Assembly: GCA_037045265.1 (NCBI GenBank)
Contig: JBAOHV010000016.1
Location: 124,001-188,000, forward strand
Reading direction: 5' to 3'
DNA length: 64,000 bases
From: JBAOHV01 sp037045265
Lineage (GTDB): Bacteria > Actinomycetota > Acidimicrobiia > Acidimicrobiales > Microtrichaceae
Shown here: positions 37,250 to 48,811 of the stretch, one piece after another
How the letters are laid out: every line of letters begins with the position of its first letter
How positions within the stretch are numbered: the first letter of the stretch is position 1
Position numbers and translations under genes: made by a program
The notes under the pieces: generated by a model
Seen by the model: only the letters and a program-made list of their open reading frames with translations
What the model was told of the DNA's origin: nothing
The model's database searches: none

Positions 37250-38770
37250 TCAGGAGCAGGTGATGCCCTCGGGCGGCTGCCCGGGGGTCCAACCGGGCTG
37301 GGTGGTCGTCGGAGCGACAGGGGTGGTGACTGTCGTGTCGTCGGAAGGTGACTCGGCGACGGGCACTTCGGTCGCGGGCGCCTCGTCCTCCGGCTCGCCG
37401 ACGCTCTCGAAGTCCTCGCCGAGCACGACGGCCACCTCGCCCTGGCTCAGCTTCTTGTTCTCGCGCAGCTCCGGATCGGGACCGAGCCAACGGGCGACCA
37501 GTTCCGCCATCGCCCGGGAGTCCTTCGGGTATGAGACGTACGTGCGTTCCACTGGTTCGTCGACCGTCTCGAGCGAGCCGGTGACGAACTCACCGTCGGA
37601 GCTCAACACGAAGCCGACGCGTCGCCCTTCGCCGTCCTTGCCCGAACCGTTGTAGATGTGCACGGTGATCCCGGCCTCGGTGGGCGGCGGCGCGGTCGTC
37701 GTCGTGACCGGCGCAGCCGCGGCGTCGCCGCGGAAGATCGCCAACACCGGCTGCGCGGCAGCCTGGTCGATCGTGACCACGGCAGCACCACCGCTGGTGG
37801 TGTGAGGAACGACCGGCAGGCTGTGGGTCTGCATGCGGTCCGGATCGAGGCGGGCGACGCGCTCGCCCAGCCCGATCAGATCCCTGGCACCCAGCGTGCT
37901 GTCCAGGCTGACCGACCCCAGACCGGCATCTACCAGGCGCTGCAGCTTGCCCACGTCGGTGATTCCCATCGACTGGGCCTTACGCAGCGCTGCACGGGTG
38001 AGGAGCTGCTGGCGTGTCATGCGTCCCAGGTCGCCCGTGGGATCCGACACCCACCCGCCCTCGGAGCGGTACTCGAGGTGTCGGGATCGAGCGAAGGCCA
38101 GCCCCTGCTGACCGTCGAGGACCTGACAGCCCGCCTTGGGTACGTACAACCCCGAGTTCTTGTCACGCACCGGGTCCGAGAAGTACATCGGCACGCCGTC
38201 GAGTGCGTCGACGAGTGAGGAGAACCCCTTGAAGTCGACTTCGACGAAGTGGTGGATCGGGATCCCGAGCGCCTCGCGGACCGTGTCGACGACCGCCTGC
38301 GCCGACTCGGAGTAGGCGGTGTTGATCCGTTGCTCCTCGCCCGTACCAGCGATCGGCACCCAGAGGTCACGGGGCACCGACAGCAGGTCGATCCGTTCGG
38401 AGTCCGGATCGATCCGGGCGATCATGAGGCTGTCGGCCCGCCGACCGGTGGGCGCGTCCTTGCCGAGCATGCCGCCGGCTCCGGGGTCGTCGGAGTCGAT
38501 GTTCGCCCGGCTGTCGGATCCGACCACCAGGAAGTTCTGCGGCTCGGTCGGTGCGGTGTCGGCCAGGTCGAGGTCGACCCGGTCGATCCGATTGAAGCTC
38601 CACAGCCCCCACACGGCGCCGGCGCCGGCGATCAGCGCCGCCACGACCACGACAGCCCCCAGCCCCATGGCGATCCTCCGACCGGCCGAGCGCTTGGCAC
38701 GGCGGGGTCGCCGCACCACACGAGGGAGGTCTTCGTCGGGTGGCTCAGGGGTGGCGGGACGGTCAGGCAT
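37250..38770 (-). CDS. LytR-CpsA-Psr (LCP) family cell-wall glycopolymer ligase
   Basis: A 506-residue type II membrane protein that attaches glycan from undecaprenyl carriers to the cell wall. Cytoplasmic basic tail, one membrane helix (residues 33-55, AMGLGAVVVVAALIAGAGAV), LCP domain (FLVVGSDSRANIDSDDPGAG, RRADSLMIARIDPDSERIDL, LLSVPRDLWVPIAG, LAFARSRHLEYRSEGGW). After a Thr-rich linker comes a LytR_C-like domain (ITVHIYNGSGKDGEGRRVGF). The tail is a low-complexity Thr/Pro stretch. It pairs logically with the priming transferases at 6230-9337. Confidence 0.9.
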   Translation of the reverse strand: MPDRPATPEPPDEDLPRVVRRPRRAKRSAGRRIAMGLGAVVVVAALIAGAGAVWGLWSFNRIDRVDLDLADTAPTEPQNFLVVGSDSRANIDSDDPGAGGMLGKDAPTGRRADSLMIARIDPDSERIDLLSVPRDLWVPIAGTGEEQRINTAYSESAQAVVDTVREALGIPIHHFVEVDFKGFSSLVDALDGVPMYFSDPVRDKNSGLYVPKAGCQVLDGQQGLAFARSRHLEYRSEGGWVSDPTGDLGRMTRQQLLTRAALRKAQSMGITDVGKLQRLVDAGLGSVSLDSTLGARDLIGLGERVARLDPDRMQTHSLPVVPHTTSGGAAVVTIDQAAAQPVLAIFRGDAAAAPVTTTTAPPPTEAGITVHIYNGSGKDGEGRRVGFVLSSDGEFVTGSLETVDEPVERTYVSYPKDSRAMAELVARWLGPDPELRENKKLSQGEVAVVLGEDFESVGEPEDEAPATEVPVAESPSDDTTVTTPVAPTTTQPGWTPGQPPEGITCS

Positions 38771-38904
38771 GATCGGTTGCCGGCGGGCAGCTGAACGCTC
38801 CGGGCACGGCTGAAGATCGTAGTTCGGTCACGCCGGCGGCCCGCATCGCCACTGACCGGACATCAGCGGTCGCTCAGCTTCGTGATCTCTCAGACGCGGC
38901 TGGT

Positions 38905-40152
38905 TCATCGCTTGCTCGGCTCGACCTTGGGCTCGCGTGGCAACCCGAGGACCTTCTCGCCCACGATGTTGCGCTGGATCTGCGACGTCCCGCCCCAGAT
39001 CGTCTCGGAGCGTGAGAAGAAGAACGACGACATCATCGGGCTCACCGGGTATCCCTCGCGCCCGTCGGCTCGCATGGTTGCCGGCCACCCACCGCCGTCG
39101 GGGCCGCTGGTCGAGAGCATCGCCTCGGCCCCCCAGATGTCGAGCGCCAGCTCCATCGCCGCCTTGTGGGTCTCGGACCAGAACATCTTGTTGGTGGCAC
39201 CCAGCACTGCCACACCCATGTCGCGCTTGGCACTGACCGTCGCGGTCAGCGACCGGAGCCCGTTGATCCGCATGATCTGGATCTTCGAGTAGTACTCCAT
39301 CAGACCCTGGCGGATGACTGGGTCGGTGATCGCACCGTTCTCGGTGGCCTTCTCGACCATGAGGCGGTACTCCTCGGCAAAGCGCCGGTATCCGGTGGTG
39401 GCTGACATGCCACGTTCGAACCCGAGCGTGTCGTTCGCAACCTTCCAGCCGTTGTTCAGGCCGCCGACCACGTTCTCGACCGGGCAACACGCGTCGGCGA
39501 AGAACACCTCGTTGAACTCGGCGGTGCCATCAGGCTGGACGATTCCCCGCACCTCGATGCCCGGCTGGTCCATCGGTACGAGCAGGTACGAGATGCCGGC
39601 CTGCTTCTTCACGTCCGGGTCCGTGCGGGCCAGGACGAAGCAGTAGTCCGCGAACTGCGCCTGGGTCGTCCAGACCTTCTGCCCGTTGATGACCCATTCC
39701 TCGCCGTCCTGCACGGCGGTCGTCTTGAGTGACGCCAGATCGGATCCGGAGTCCGGCTCGGAGAAGCCCTGGCACCAGCGCATGGAGCCGTCGAGGATCT
39801 TCGGCAGGAAGTACTTCTTCTGCTCCTCCGTACCGTTCATGAGGATGGTGGGGCCCACGAGGGTGTCACCGAAGAAGTCGGCGCGCATCGGGGCCTTGGC
39901 CTTGGCGAACTCCTCGGCCAGCACCACGCCCTGCATCGTGCTGAGCCCCTTGCCGCCGTACTCCTCGGGCCAGGTGGCACAGATCCAACCACCCTCGAAG
40001 AGCTTGCTCGTCCACTCCTCGTTCCAGGCCGACTTCTCCTCAGGAGTCATCGAGAACCCCTCGTCGAACCAGCCGCGGGGGAGGTTCTCCTCGAGCCATG
40101 CACGGATCTCGATGCGGAACGCTTCGGCGTCGGCCGGGTAGGTCAGGTCCAT
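38905..40152 (-). CDS. Acyl-CoA dehydrogenase
   Basis: A 415-residue FAD enzyme of fatty-acid or CoA-ester oxidation. DLTYPADAEAFRIEIRAWLE opens the N-terminal helical domain. The FAD/substrate motifs are RWCQGFSEPDSGSDLASLKT and WVINGQKVWTTQAQFADYCF. The C-terminal helix bundle ends with the family motif SETIWGGTSQIQRNIVGEKV. ATG 40152 is a typical start; ATG 40161 is three codons earlier. A double inverted repeat lies just upstream. It is divergent from FrhB. Confidence 0.92.
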   Translation of the reverse strand: MDLTYPADAEAFRIEIRAWLEENLPRGWFDEGFSMTPEEKSAWNEEWTSKLFEGGWICATWPEEYGGKGLSTMQGVVLAEEFAKAKAPMRADFFGDTLVGPTILMNGTEEQKKYFLPKILDGSMRWCQGFSEPDSGSDLASLKTTAVQDGEEWVINGQKVWTTQAQFADYCFVLARTDPDVKKQAGISYLLVPMDQPGIEVRGIVQPDGTAEFNEVFFADACCPVENVVGGLNNGWKVANDTLGFERGMSATTGYRRFAEEYRLMVEKATENGAITDPVIRQGLMEYYSKIQIMRINGLRSLTATVSAKRDMGVAVLGATNKMFWSETHKAAMELALDIWGAEAMLSTSGPDGGGWPATMRADGREGYPVSPMMSSFFFSRSETIWGGTSQIQRNIVGEKVLGLPREPKVEPSKR

Positions 40153-40162
40153 GCCCACCATC

Positions 40163-40193
40163 TTGACCGCTTGGTCAATTGACGACCAGTCAA
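40163..40193. promoter_or_regulatory. Two adjacent inverted repeats, putative TetR-type operators
   Basis: TTGACC-GCTT-GGTCAA (40163-40178) is immediately followed by TTGAC-GACCA-GTCAA (40179-40193). Both halves share TTGAC. They fill the 78-bp gap between the divergent acyl-CoA dehydrogenase and FrhB genes. Fatty-acid regulators of the TetR family commonly use such TTGAC/GTCAA sites. Confidence 0.6.
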
Positions 40194-40230
40194 CCGGCCG
40201 CCCGGTGGGACGGGGGTTAGATTCTTCGCC

Positions 40231-41397
40231 ATGTCGCTTGAGGAGCAGCTCGAGGCCACTGCGTCCACACGCTGGACGAACCAGTGGAAGGAGCTGAAGA
40301 CCGAGGTGATCGACACGGGGCTTTGCACAGGCTGTGCCGGCTGTGTGATCTCGTGCCCGCACGATGTGATCGGCTACGACCACGAACAAGGCGGTTACCG
40401 GCCCTTCCACCTCGAAGACGAGCTCGGGCCCGACAACTGCCTGCACGGTGAGAAGGGATGCACCAGCTGCACCCGGGCCTGTCCACGTTTCCGACTGTGG
40501 GAGGGCCAGGCCGACCAGCACCTGTTCGGCAGGGTCCGCACCGACGACGAGGTGGCCGGCATCCACTCCGACATCCTGTTGACCAGGGCCTCTGACTCGA
40601 TGGTCCACCAGATGGGCCAGGACGGCGGGCTCGTATCGGCGATCCTCATCTGGGCGCTGGAGAACCAATACATCGATGCTTCGCTGGTCTCCTATCTGGA
40701 GGGTGATGCCAGCTCGTGGCGCACCCGTCCGGGAGTCGCCGCCACCCGCGACGAGATCCTTGCCGCAGCTGGGAGCCGCTACACCTACACCGCCAACACG
40801 CTGGCGATCGATGAGGCGCTCGCAGCCGGCCACTCCCGCCTGGCTCTGGTCGGGATGAGCTGCCAGTCATCGGTCCCACCGGTCATGTGGTCCCGCAGGA
40901 TCGGCAAGATCTCCAAGCCGATCGTGTTCAACCTGGGCCTTCTCTGCTCCAAGACCTTCGACGATGCGATCTTCGAGGAGCTCTTCCGCGCCAAGTACGG
41001 CATCGAGCGGGAGCAGATCGTCAAGATGAACATCAAGGGTGTGTTCCAGCTCTGGCTCAGCGACGGCACCTACCGGGAGGTGAACCTGAAGGAGTGTCAC
41101 GCCTGGACACGTGAGGGCTGCACCCACTGCCCCGACTTCGCCGCCGAGCACGCCGACATCTCGTGCGGTGGCATCGGCGAGAACTCGGACTGGACGCTCA
41201 CGATCGTGAGGACCGATCTGGGCCGCGAGATCATCCGACGGATGATCTCGGACGGCTCCATCGAGTCACGCCCCGGCGACTCCGATCCCGCGGCGATCGC
41301 CCTGATGCGCAAGCTGGCCGAGAAGTCCCGGTCCCGTTGGCCGACCGACGCCGAGCCCAGCGTGCGTGTGGGTCTGCCCGCGCGACGGTCGGGCTGA
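40231..41397 (+). CDS. Coenzyme F420 hydrogenase/dehydrogenase beta-subunit (FrhB) family protein
   Basis: A 388-residue flavin and iron-sulfur protein that exchanges electrons with F420H2 or related carriers. The N-terminal ferredoxin motif is GLCTGCAGCVISCPHDVIGY, with a second set CLHGEKGCTSCTRACPRF. The FrhB core has MGQDGGLVSAILIWALENQY and LALVGMSCQSSVPPVMW, then GLLCSKTFDDAIFEELF and EGCTHCPDFAAEHADISCGG. Fits F420 use, widespread in actinobacteria. The shared operator region ties it to acyl-CoA oxidation; the electron partner is not visible. Confidence 0.88.
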   Translation: MSLEEQLEATASTRWTNQWKELKTEVIDTGLCTGCAGCVISCPHDVIGYDHEQGGYRPFHLEDELGPDNCLHGEKGCTSCTRACPRFRLWEGQADQHLFGRVRTDDEVAGIHSDILLTRASDSMVHQMGQDGGLVSAILIWALENQYIDASLVSYLEGDASSWRTRPGVAATRDEILAAAGSRYTYTANTLAIDEALAAGHSRLALVGMSCQSSVPPVMWSRRIGKISKPIVFNLGLLCSKTFDDAIFEELFRAKYGIEREQIVKMNIKGVFQLWLSDGTYREVNLKECHAWTREGCTHCPDFAAEHADISCGGIGENSDWTLTIVRTDLGREIIRRMISDGSIESRPGDSDPAAIALMRKLAEKSRSRWPTDAEPSVRVGLPARRSG

Positions 41398-41408
41398 GCC
41401 ACCGAGGA

Positions 41409-41798
41409 TCAGCTGTAGGCGTCCTCGTCGTCGGCGCAAGTGGTCCGGACCTTGTCGATGCTCGACGGGAGCTCGATCGTCTCATCCTCGCCCGCCTCGG
41501 CCTGCTGCTCGTCGAAGGACTTGGCCTCGGAGAACGGCACGGTCTCCTTCATGCCGCGGAACACGCAAGTGCAGAACGCCGCACTCTCCAACTCGACGTC
41601 GACGTACTTGCCGTCGTCGTTGGCCTGCACTCCGGTGCAGCCGAACATGAGGTTGCCGTAGTAGCCCTCGTTCCCGGTGTTGATGTCGCCGTACTCCTTG
41701 GGCTGGGCGGCCTGACCGCCGGCTGTGCAGCCGAGCAGCCCGACCGAGGCGACAGCGGTGACGATCAGTGCGCGGACGGTTCGGGACACGGGACGCAT
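41409..41798 (-). CDS. Small predicted lipoprotein, function unknown
   Basis: 129 residues. The signal ends in lipobox GLLGC (about residue 24). The mature part is acidic with five cysteines (FGCTGV, AFCTCVFRGM and a C-terminal TTCADDEDAYS), suggesting disulfides outside the cell. It converges on frhB with an 11-bp gap. No family was recognised. Confidence 0.75.
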   Translation of the reverse strand: MRPVSRTVRALIVTAVASVGLLGCTAGGQAAQPKEYGDINTGNEGYYGNLMFGCTGVQANDDGKYVDVELESAAFCTCVFRGMKETVPFSEAKSFDEQQAEAGEDETIELPSSIDKVRTTCADDEDAYS

Positions 41799-41882
41799 CG
41801 GACTCCTAGGAGAGTGGGGGTTCCGACGCTAGCCGTCCGACCCCGTCGGTGGAAAGCGCGTCGAGGACCGGGAAGCGTGCAC

Positions 41883-42140
41883 TCAGACCAGCGGCAGGTC
41901 GCCGTGGAAGTCGACCGCCAGGTCCCGCTCGTAGTCGAACAGGCATGCCGTGGATCCGACGTCGGCAGCGTCGACCGTCGGCAGCACCCGGCCAGGCTCG
42001 ACCTTGCTGCTGGCCCGGACCAGCGCCTGCAACAGCCCCGAAGGGCTCCTTCGCGGCATCGCCTGGTCGGCGTCGAGCTCGGCCATGTCGTCGAGCATCT
42101 CCACCATCTCGTTGCTACCGCTGTCGGGTGTGGTGAACAT
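41883..42140 (-). CDS. Small hypothetical protein
   Basis: 85 residues, acidic N-terminus (MFTTPDSGSNEMVEMLDDMA) and a C-terminal segment ACLFDYERDLAVDFHGDLPL. Third-position GC is high, like the neighbouring genes, which supports coding. No signal, membrane segment or known domain. It follows the prepilin-like gene by 90 bp on the same strand. Confidence 0.5.
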   Translation of the reverse strand: MFTTPDSGSNEMVEMLDDMAELDADQAMPRRSPSGLLQALVRASSKVEPGRVLPTVDAADVGSTACLFDYERDLAVDFHGDLPLV

Positions 42141-42230
42141 GCAATTGACTTCGGCACGCTCGACGGTCGGGTTGAAGAGTCGAACGACTCACTTCTGGCC
42201 AAATGATCCGTTCGGCCCAGCCGCCAGATG

Positions 42231-42939
42231 TCATGGGCGGCTGACGTCCAGCCTCGACGTGTTCGTCTGCCAAGTCATGGCCGACCTGGTCACGGACTTG
42301 ACCTGGAAGCGGAGCTTCGAGGTGGAGCTCCCGTAGCTGGCAGACGTCAGCACGATCTGACCCGACGTGTTGGTCGTCCCGGTCAGCAACGGGCTGGCGG
42401 TGACCCAGCTGCCGCTCTGGCGGTACTTGACCTCGAGCGAAACGGATGCGCCTGACACCGCCTCCCCACGCTCGTTCGTCACGGTCACCGTAACCCTGCC
42501 TCGCCAGGAGCTCGAGGTGCCTGGTCGTCGAGGCCGACCCCATCGCGCTGATCAGCTGCGTGGCCGGGGCCGTGGTGGTCGTGGTCGGGATCGTGGTCGT
42601 CGTCGTGGTGGTGGTCGGTCGTGGTCGTGGTCGTCGTGGTCGTCGGTGCAGCCGTCGTGGTCGGCGCAGCGGTGGTCGTCGTCGCCTGTGGTGCTGTGGT
42701 CGATGTCGACACGACAGGGATGGTCGGATCGCTGATCCGGTGCCAGCTGTGCCCTGTGCTGATGTGTTCGCTCCGCTCTGCACCGCGTTCACCCCGGCGA
42801 CGGTCGGCAAGGCCAGCAGAGCGACCAGGAGCGCGTACTCGGGAAGGCTGGCGCCTCGCTCGCGACTACGAGGCAGGAACCTCGAGGCGCCGCGTGCGGC
42901 ACGGGAGTTTCCTTGGTCTGGTTCGGAACGCGGGTCCAT
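42231..42939 (-). CDS. Flp-type prepilin-like protein with Thr-rich stalk and Ig-like C-terminal domain (about three frameshifts)
   Basis: The N-terminus has a basic leader and a class III/Flp cleavage pattern, RERGASLPEYALLVALLALP, with Gly at -1 and Glu at +5, then a hydrophobic helix. A long Thr/Ala/Pro linker follows (STSTTAPQATTTTAAPTTT and more). The C-terminal domain is Ig/Big-like: VTVTNERGEAVSGASVSLEV, TGTTNTSGQIVLTSASYGSS, then TNTSRLDVSRP and the stop at 42231. The linker DNA is a GTCGTG-rich low-complexity tract. Frame changes occur before it, within it and after it, so the exact length is uncertain. Probably a surface adhesin or a fimbrial subunit. No tad assembly genes are in the window. 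Confidence 0.62.
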
Positions 42940-42995
42940 CGACAGATCATCGACAGGTCCGCACCCGGACTTGATGGGCTGTTCGGACCAGAGCG

Positions 42996-43046
42996 CCGGT
43001 TGGTCACACCTTCCGGTTGGTCACACCTTCCGGTTGGTCACACCTT
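42996..43046. repeat. Three perfect tandem copies of a 17-bp unit over the ftsX stop codon
   Basis: CCGGTTGGTCACACCTT repeats at 42996-43012, 43013-43029 and 43030-43046. On the minus strand each unit reads AAGGTGTGACCAACCGG. The ftsX stop (43040-43038) lies in the first unit encountered. Because 17 is not a multiple of 3, the three copies place a TGA in all three frames. Confidence 0.9.
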
Positions 43047-43937
43047 CAGGTAGCGCCCGACCGCGATCCCCGATCCGATGGCGCCTGTGACCGCGCCCAC
43101 CAGCAGGATCATGACCACGGACTTCCACAGATCGCCCGAGGTCCACTTGATCTGGTTCAGCAACTCGAACGACACCTGGTTGACGAAGTTCGCCTTCCAG
43201 AGCGCGCGTCGAAGCCCAGGGTCAGGCCTGCCGCTGCGACCGCACCGAGGATCCCCTGGACCATCCCTTCGGTCATGAACGGCAGGCGGATGAACCAGTT
43301 GCTCGCACCCACCAGGCGCATGACCTCGATCTCACGCCGGCGAGCGAAGACAGCGGTTCGGATCGTGTTGAAGATCAACAGCACCGACACGAAGATCAGC
43401 GCGATGCCGAAGATGCGGACCCAGCTGTTGAGCGTCGTGAGCGAACGCTGCACCTGTCGTGCGTACTCCTCGGCGTACTCGACGCGCAACACCCCCGCCA
43501 TGTCCTCGAACTCGGCTCCGACAGCGGAGACGACGTCGGCATCGGTGCTCGACGGCTTCACGACGGAAGCTCTGGGGCAACTCTTCGGGCTTGATGGCGG
43601 AGACGAATTCCGGCTGATCCTCGAACAGGCGCTGGAACTCCTCGAACGTGGCTACCTCGTCGAGGAACTCGACCGAGTCGACCTGAGGGTTGTCCTCCAG
43701 GCTCCGCGCCACGCTGTCGATCTGCTCGTCGGTCGCCGACGGGTTCATGTAGACGAACATCTGCACGTCGGCGCGCAGCCCCAGGAAGCTCTGGTTGATA
43801 CCGGTGCCGATGAGGAAGCTCACGGCGACGAACGCCAGCGCGATCGCCACCGTGAGCAGCGACGCCAACGTCAGCGTCAGGTTCCGGACGAGGTTGGACC
43901 CCGTTTCCTTCAGGACGTAGTCGAGACGTACAGCCAC
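43038..43937 (-). CDS. ftsX: Cell division protein FtsX (frameshifts near 43562 and 43203)
   Basis: A membrane protein that with FtsE controls peptidoglycan hydrolysis at division. GTG 43937 after GAGGGC starts VAVRLDYVLKETGSNLVRN. A first membrane helix follows, then the extracellular loop (EQIDSVARSLEDNPQVDSVE). A +1 shift at about 43562 leads into STDADVVSAVGAEFEDMAGV, NSWVRIFGIALIFVSVLLIF and RRREIEVMRLVGASNWFIRL. A second shift (+2 or -1) at about 43203 restores the last helix (VVMILLVGAVTGAIGSGIAV) and ends GRYLKV at 43038. Confidence 0.9.
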
Positions 43938-43974
43938 GCTGCCCTCACTCGTGTGCGGTCGTTCGTCGTGCGTG

Positions 43975-44652
43975 TCACTCGTAGACACCCCGGGCCTGGT
44001 CGCGGACGATCCTGCCGCGATCGAGCTCGATGACGCGGCGACGCATCGTGTCGACGATGCCACGGTCGTGGGTGGCCATGACCACCGTCGTTCCCGTGCG
44101 GTTGATCCGGTCGAGGAGCTTCATGATCCCGACCGATGTGGCCGGGTCCAGATTGCCCGTCGGCTCGTCGGCCAGGAGGATCAGCGGGCGGTTCACGAAC
44201 GCGCGGGCGATCGAAACGCGCTGCTGCTCACCGCCTGACAGCTCGTCGGGCATGTTGTCGGCCTTGCGACCCAGCCCGACCAGCTCGAGGATCTGGGGGA
44301 CCGCCTCGCGAATGGACGAGCGGGGGCGGCCGATCGCCTCCAGAGCGAACGCGACGTTCTCGGCGACCGTCTTGTTCGGCAGGAGCTTGAAGTCCTGGAA
44401 CACCGAACCGATGTTGCGGCGGAGGTAGGGCACCTTGTAGCCGGGTAGCTCGCCGATGTCCTTGCCTGCCACGTAGATCTTGCCCTTCTCGGGCAACTCC
44501 TCACGGTTGAGCAGACGCAGGAATGTCGACTTGCCCGACCCCGACGGACCGACGAGGAACACGAACTCGCCCTTGTCTATGTCGACGGACGCGTCGCGCA
44601 GGGCCATGTGCTCGCCCTTGTAGATCTTCGAGACGTTCTCGAGCTTGATCAC
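43975..44652 (-). CDS. ftsE: Cell division ATP-binding protein FtsE
   Basis: A 225-residue ABC ATPase. Walker A VGPSGSGKSTFLRLL, Q-loop SVFQDFKLLPNKTVAENVAF, signature LSGGEQQRVSIARAFVNRPL, and Walker B LLADEPTGNLDPATS. Starts with GTG at 44652, 165 bp after prfB, and precedes ftsX by 37 bp, the usual order prfB-ftsE-ftsX. Confidence 0.96.
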   Translation of the reverse strand: MIKLENVSKIYKGEHMALRDASVDIDKGEFVFLVGPSGSGKSTFLRLLNREELPEKGKIYVAGKDIGELPGYKVPYLRRNIGSVFQDFKLLPNKTVAENVAFALEAIGRPRSSIREAVPQILELVGLGRKADNMPDELSGGEQQRVSIARAFVNRPLILLADEPTGNLDPATSVGIMKLLDRINRTGTTVVMATHDRGIVDTMRRRVIELDRGRIVRDQARGVYE

Positions 44653-44817
44653 GTGCCTACCCAGGGGGACGGGTGTGGGTGACCACTGGTCGTGGTTCGC
44701 CCGGACGGTTCTCGCGGCCGATTGCCGCGCGTTACGACTTGGTGACGATAGCCCCTCGAGGGAGCGGAGTGTGGCACCCCTCTCAGTGGTTCCACAGCCA
44801 CCACGGGCGACCGACGA

Positions 44818-45933
44818 TCAGCTGACCGGCTGGCCACCGCCACGTTGCCAGCGGAGGTACGCCTCCATGAGAGCGTCCAGATCGCCGTCGAGGACCGCCT
44901 CGGGGTTTGTCAGCTCCAGCCCGGAACGGAGGTCCTTGACCTGCTGGTAGGGCTGCAGGACGTAGTTGCGGTCCTGGCTGCCGAAGTTGACCGCGGACTG
45001 ATCGCCGGTGATCTCGTTGATGTGGTCCATGCGCTTCTCGCGCTCGCGCTCGAGGAGCTTCGCCTTGAGCGTCTTCATCGCCCGGTCCTTGTTCTGGTGC
45101 TGGGACCGCTCGTTCTGACAAGAGGTGACGATCCCGGTGGGCAGGTGGGTGATGCGGACCGCGGAGTCGGTCACGTTGACGTGCTGACCGCCCGCACCCG
45201 ACGAGCGGTAGACATCGATGCGCAGGTCCTTGTCGTCGATCTCGATCTCGTCGTCGACGTCGTCTATGAAGGGCGTGACCTTGACCGACGCGAAGCTCGT
45301 CTGACGTCGGGCGTTGTTGTCGAACGGTGAGATCCGCACCAACCTGTGGACGCCGTGCTCGGAACGCAACAAGCCGTAGGCATTCCGACCCTTGACCAGC
45401 ATGGTCGCAGAGGAGATGCCCGCCTCGCCGCCCTCGTTGACCGACTCCAGCTCCATGTCGAAGCCACGCCGCTCGGCCCAACGCTGGTACATGCGCAACA
45501 GCATCTCGGCGAAGTCCTGCGCATCGACACCGCCCGCTCCCGAGTTGACGTCGAGGATCGCATCGCGGTCGTCGTAGTCGCCGGTGAACAGCGCTCGCAG
45601 CTCGAGCCCTGAGAACTCCCGCTGCAGGGAGTCGAGCTCGGACTGGATCTCCGCTTCGAGGCTCTCGTCGCCCTCCTCGCGGGCCAACTCGTGCAGCGTG
45701 GCGACGTCGGCCACACGGGAGTCGAGCGAGTCGTAGAGCTCCAGGTCGCCGCTCAGCTCGGCGAACTCACGCTGGACCGTCTGGGCCTCCTCGGCGTCGT
45801 CCCACAGGTCGGGGCGCGCCAGCTCGGTCTCCAGCTGTGGTCGGCGGGCGCGCAACTCGGAGACCCGCAGATAGCCGGCGGTCTCGTCGAGTCGCGTCGC
45901 GAGCGCGTTGATCTGGGGGCTGAAGTCCTGCAT
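44818..45933 (-). CDS. prfB: Peptide chain release factor 2
   Basis: A 371-residue class I release factor recognising UGA/UAA. The PCRF domain (ILDVNSGAGGVDAQDFAEML) and the catalytic GGQ loop (YRSSGAGGQHVNVTDSAVR) are intact. A single uninterrupted frame from MQDFSPQINALATRLDET: no programmed +1 site is present, unlike in many bacteria. 12 bp from secA. Confidence 0.96.
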   Translation of the reverse strand: MQDFSPQINALATRLDETAGYLRVSELRARRPQLETELARPDLWDDAEEAQTVQREFAELSGDLELYDSLDSRVADVATLHELAREEGDESLEAEIQSELDSLQREFSGLELRALFTGDYDDRDAILDVNSGAGGVDAQDFAEMLLRMYQRWAERRGFDMELESVNEGGEAGISSATMLVKGRNAYGLLRSEHGVHRLVRISPFDNNARRQTSFASVKVTPFIDDVDDEIEIDDKDLRIDVYRSSGAGGQHVNVTDSAVRITHLPTGIVTSCQNERSQHQNKDRAMKTLKAKLLEREREKRMDHINEITGDQSAVNFGSQDRNYVLQPYQQVKDLRSGLELTNPEAVLDGDLDALMEAYLRWQRGGGQPVS

Positions 45934-45945
45934 CTGTCGTCCTGG

Positions 45946-48715
<2,770 letters not shown>

Positions 48716-48794
48716 TCTACCGGTGCACGACCTCTGCCCCGGTGCGCGCTTCGGGTACCGGGGCCGGCGCCCCGCTGACCGGGAACCGCTTGCG

Positions 48795-48811
48795 CCGTAG
48801 CGTCGCTACGG
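48795..48811. promoter_or_regulatory. 8-1-8 inverted repeat directly upstream of the comF start
   Basis: CCGTAGCG-T-CGCTACGG is perfect and touches the GTG start of comF. It lies in the short region divergent to secA. It may be an operator or an mRNA hairpin masking initiation. It does not match the actinobacterial LexA box. Confidence 0.35.

Noticed and set aside
42540..42720. Microsatellite or CRISPR-like array
   Set aside because: GTCGTG-rich tract is imperfect and codes a Thr-rich linker; no spacer structure.
44653..44817. Possible small gene or sRNA between ftsE and prfB
   Set aside because: Only a weak imperfect hairpin (44773-44797) and no coding signal were found.
44818..45933. Programmed frameshift in prfB
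   Set aside because: The gene is one continuous frame with no internal stop after the first codons.
48795..48811. LexA/SOS box near comF
   Set aside because: The palindrome does not resemble the GAAC-N4-GTTC site.
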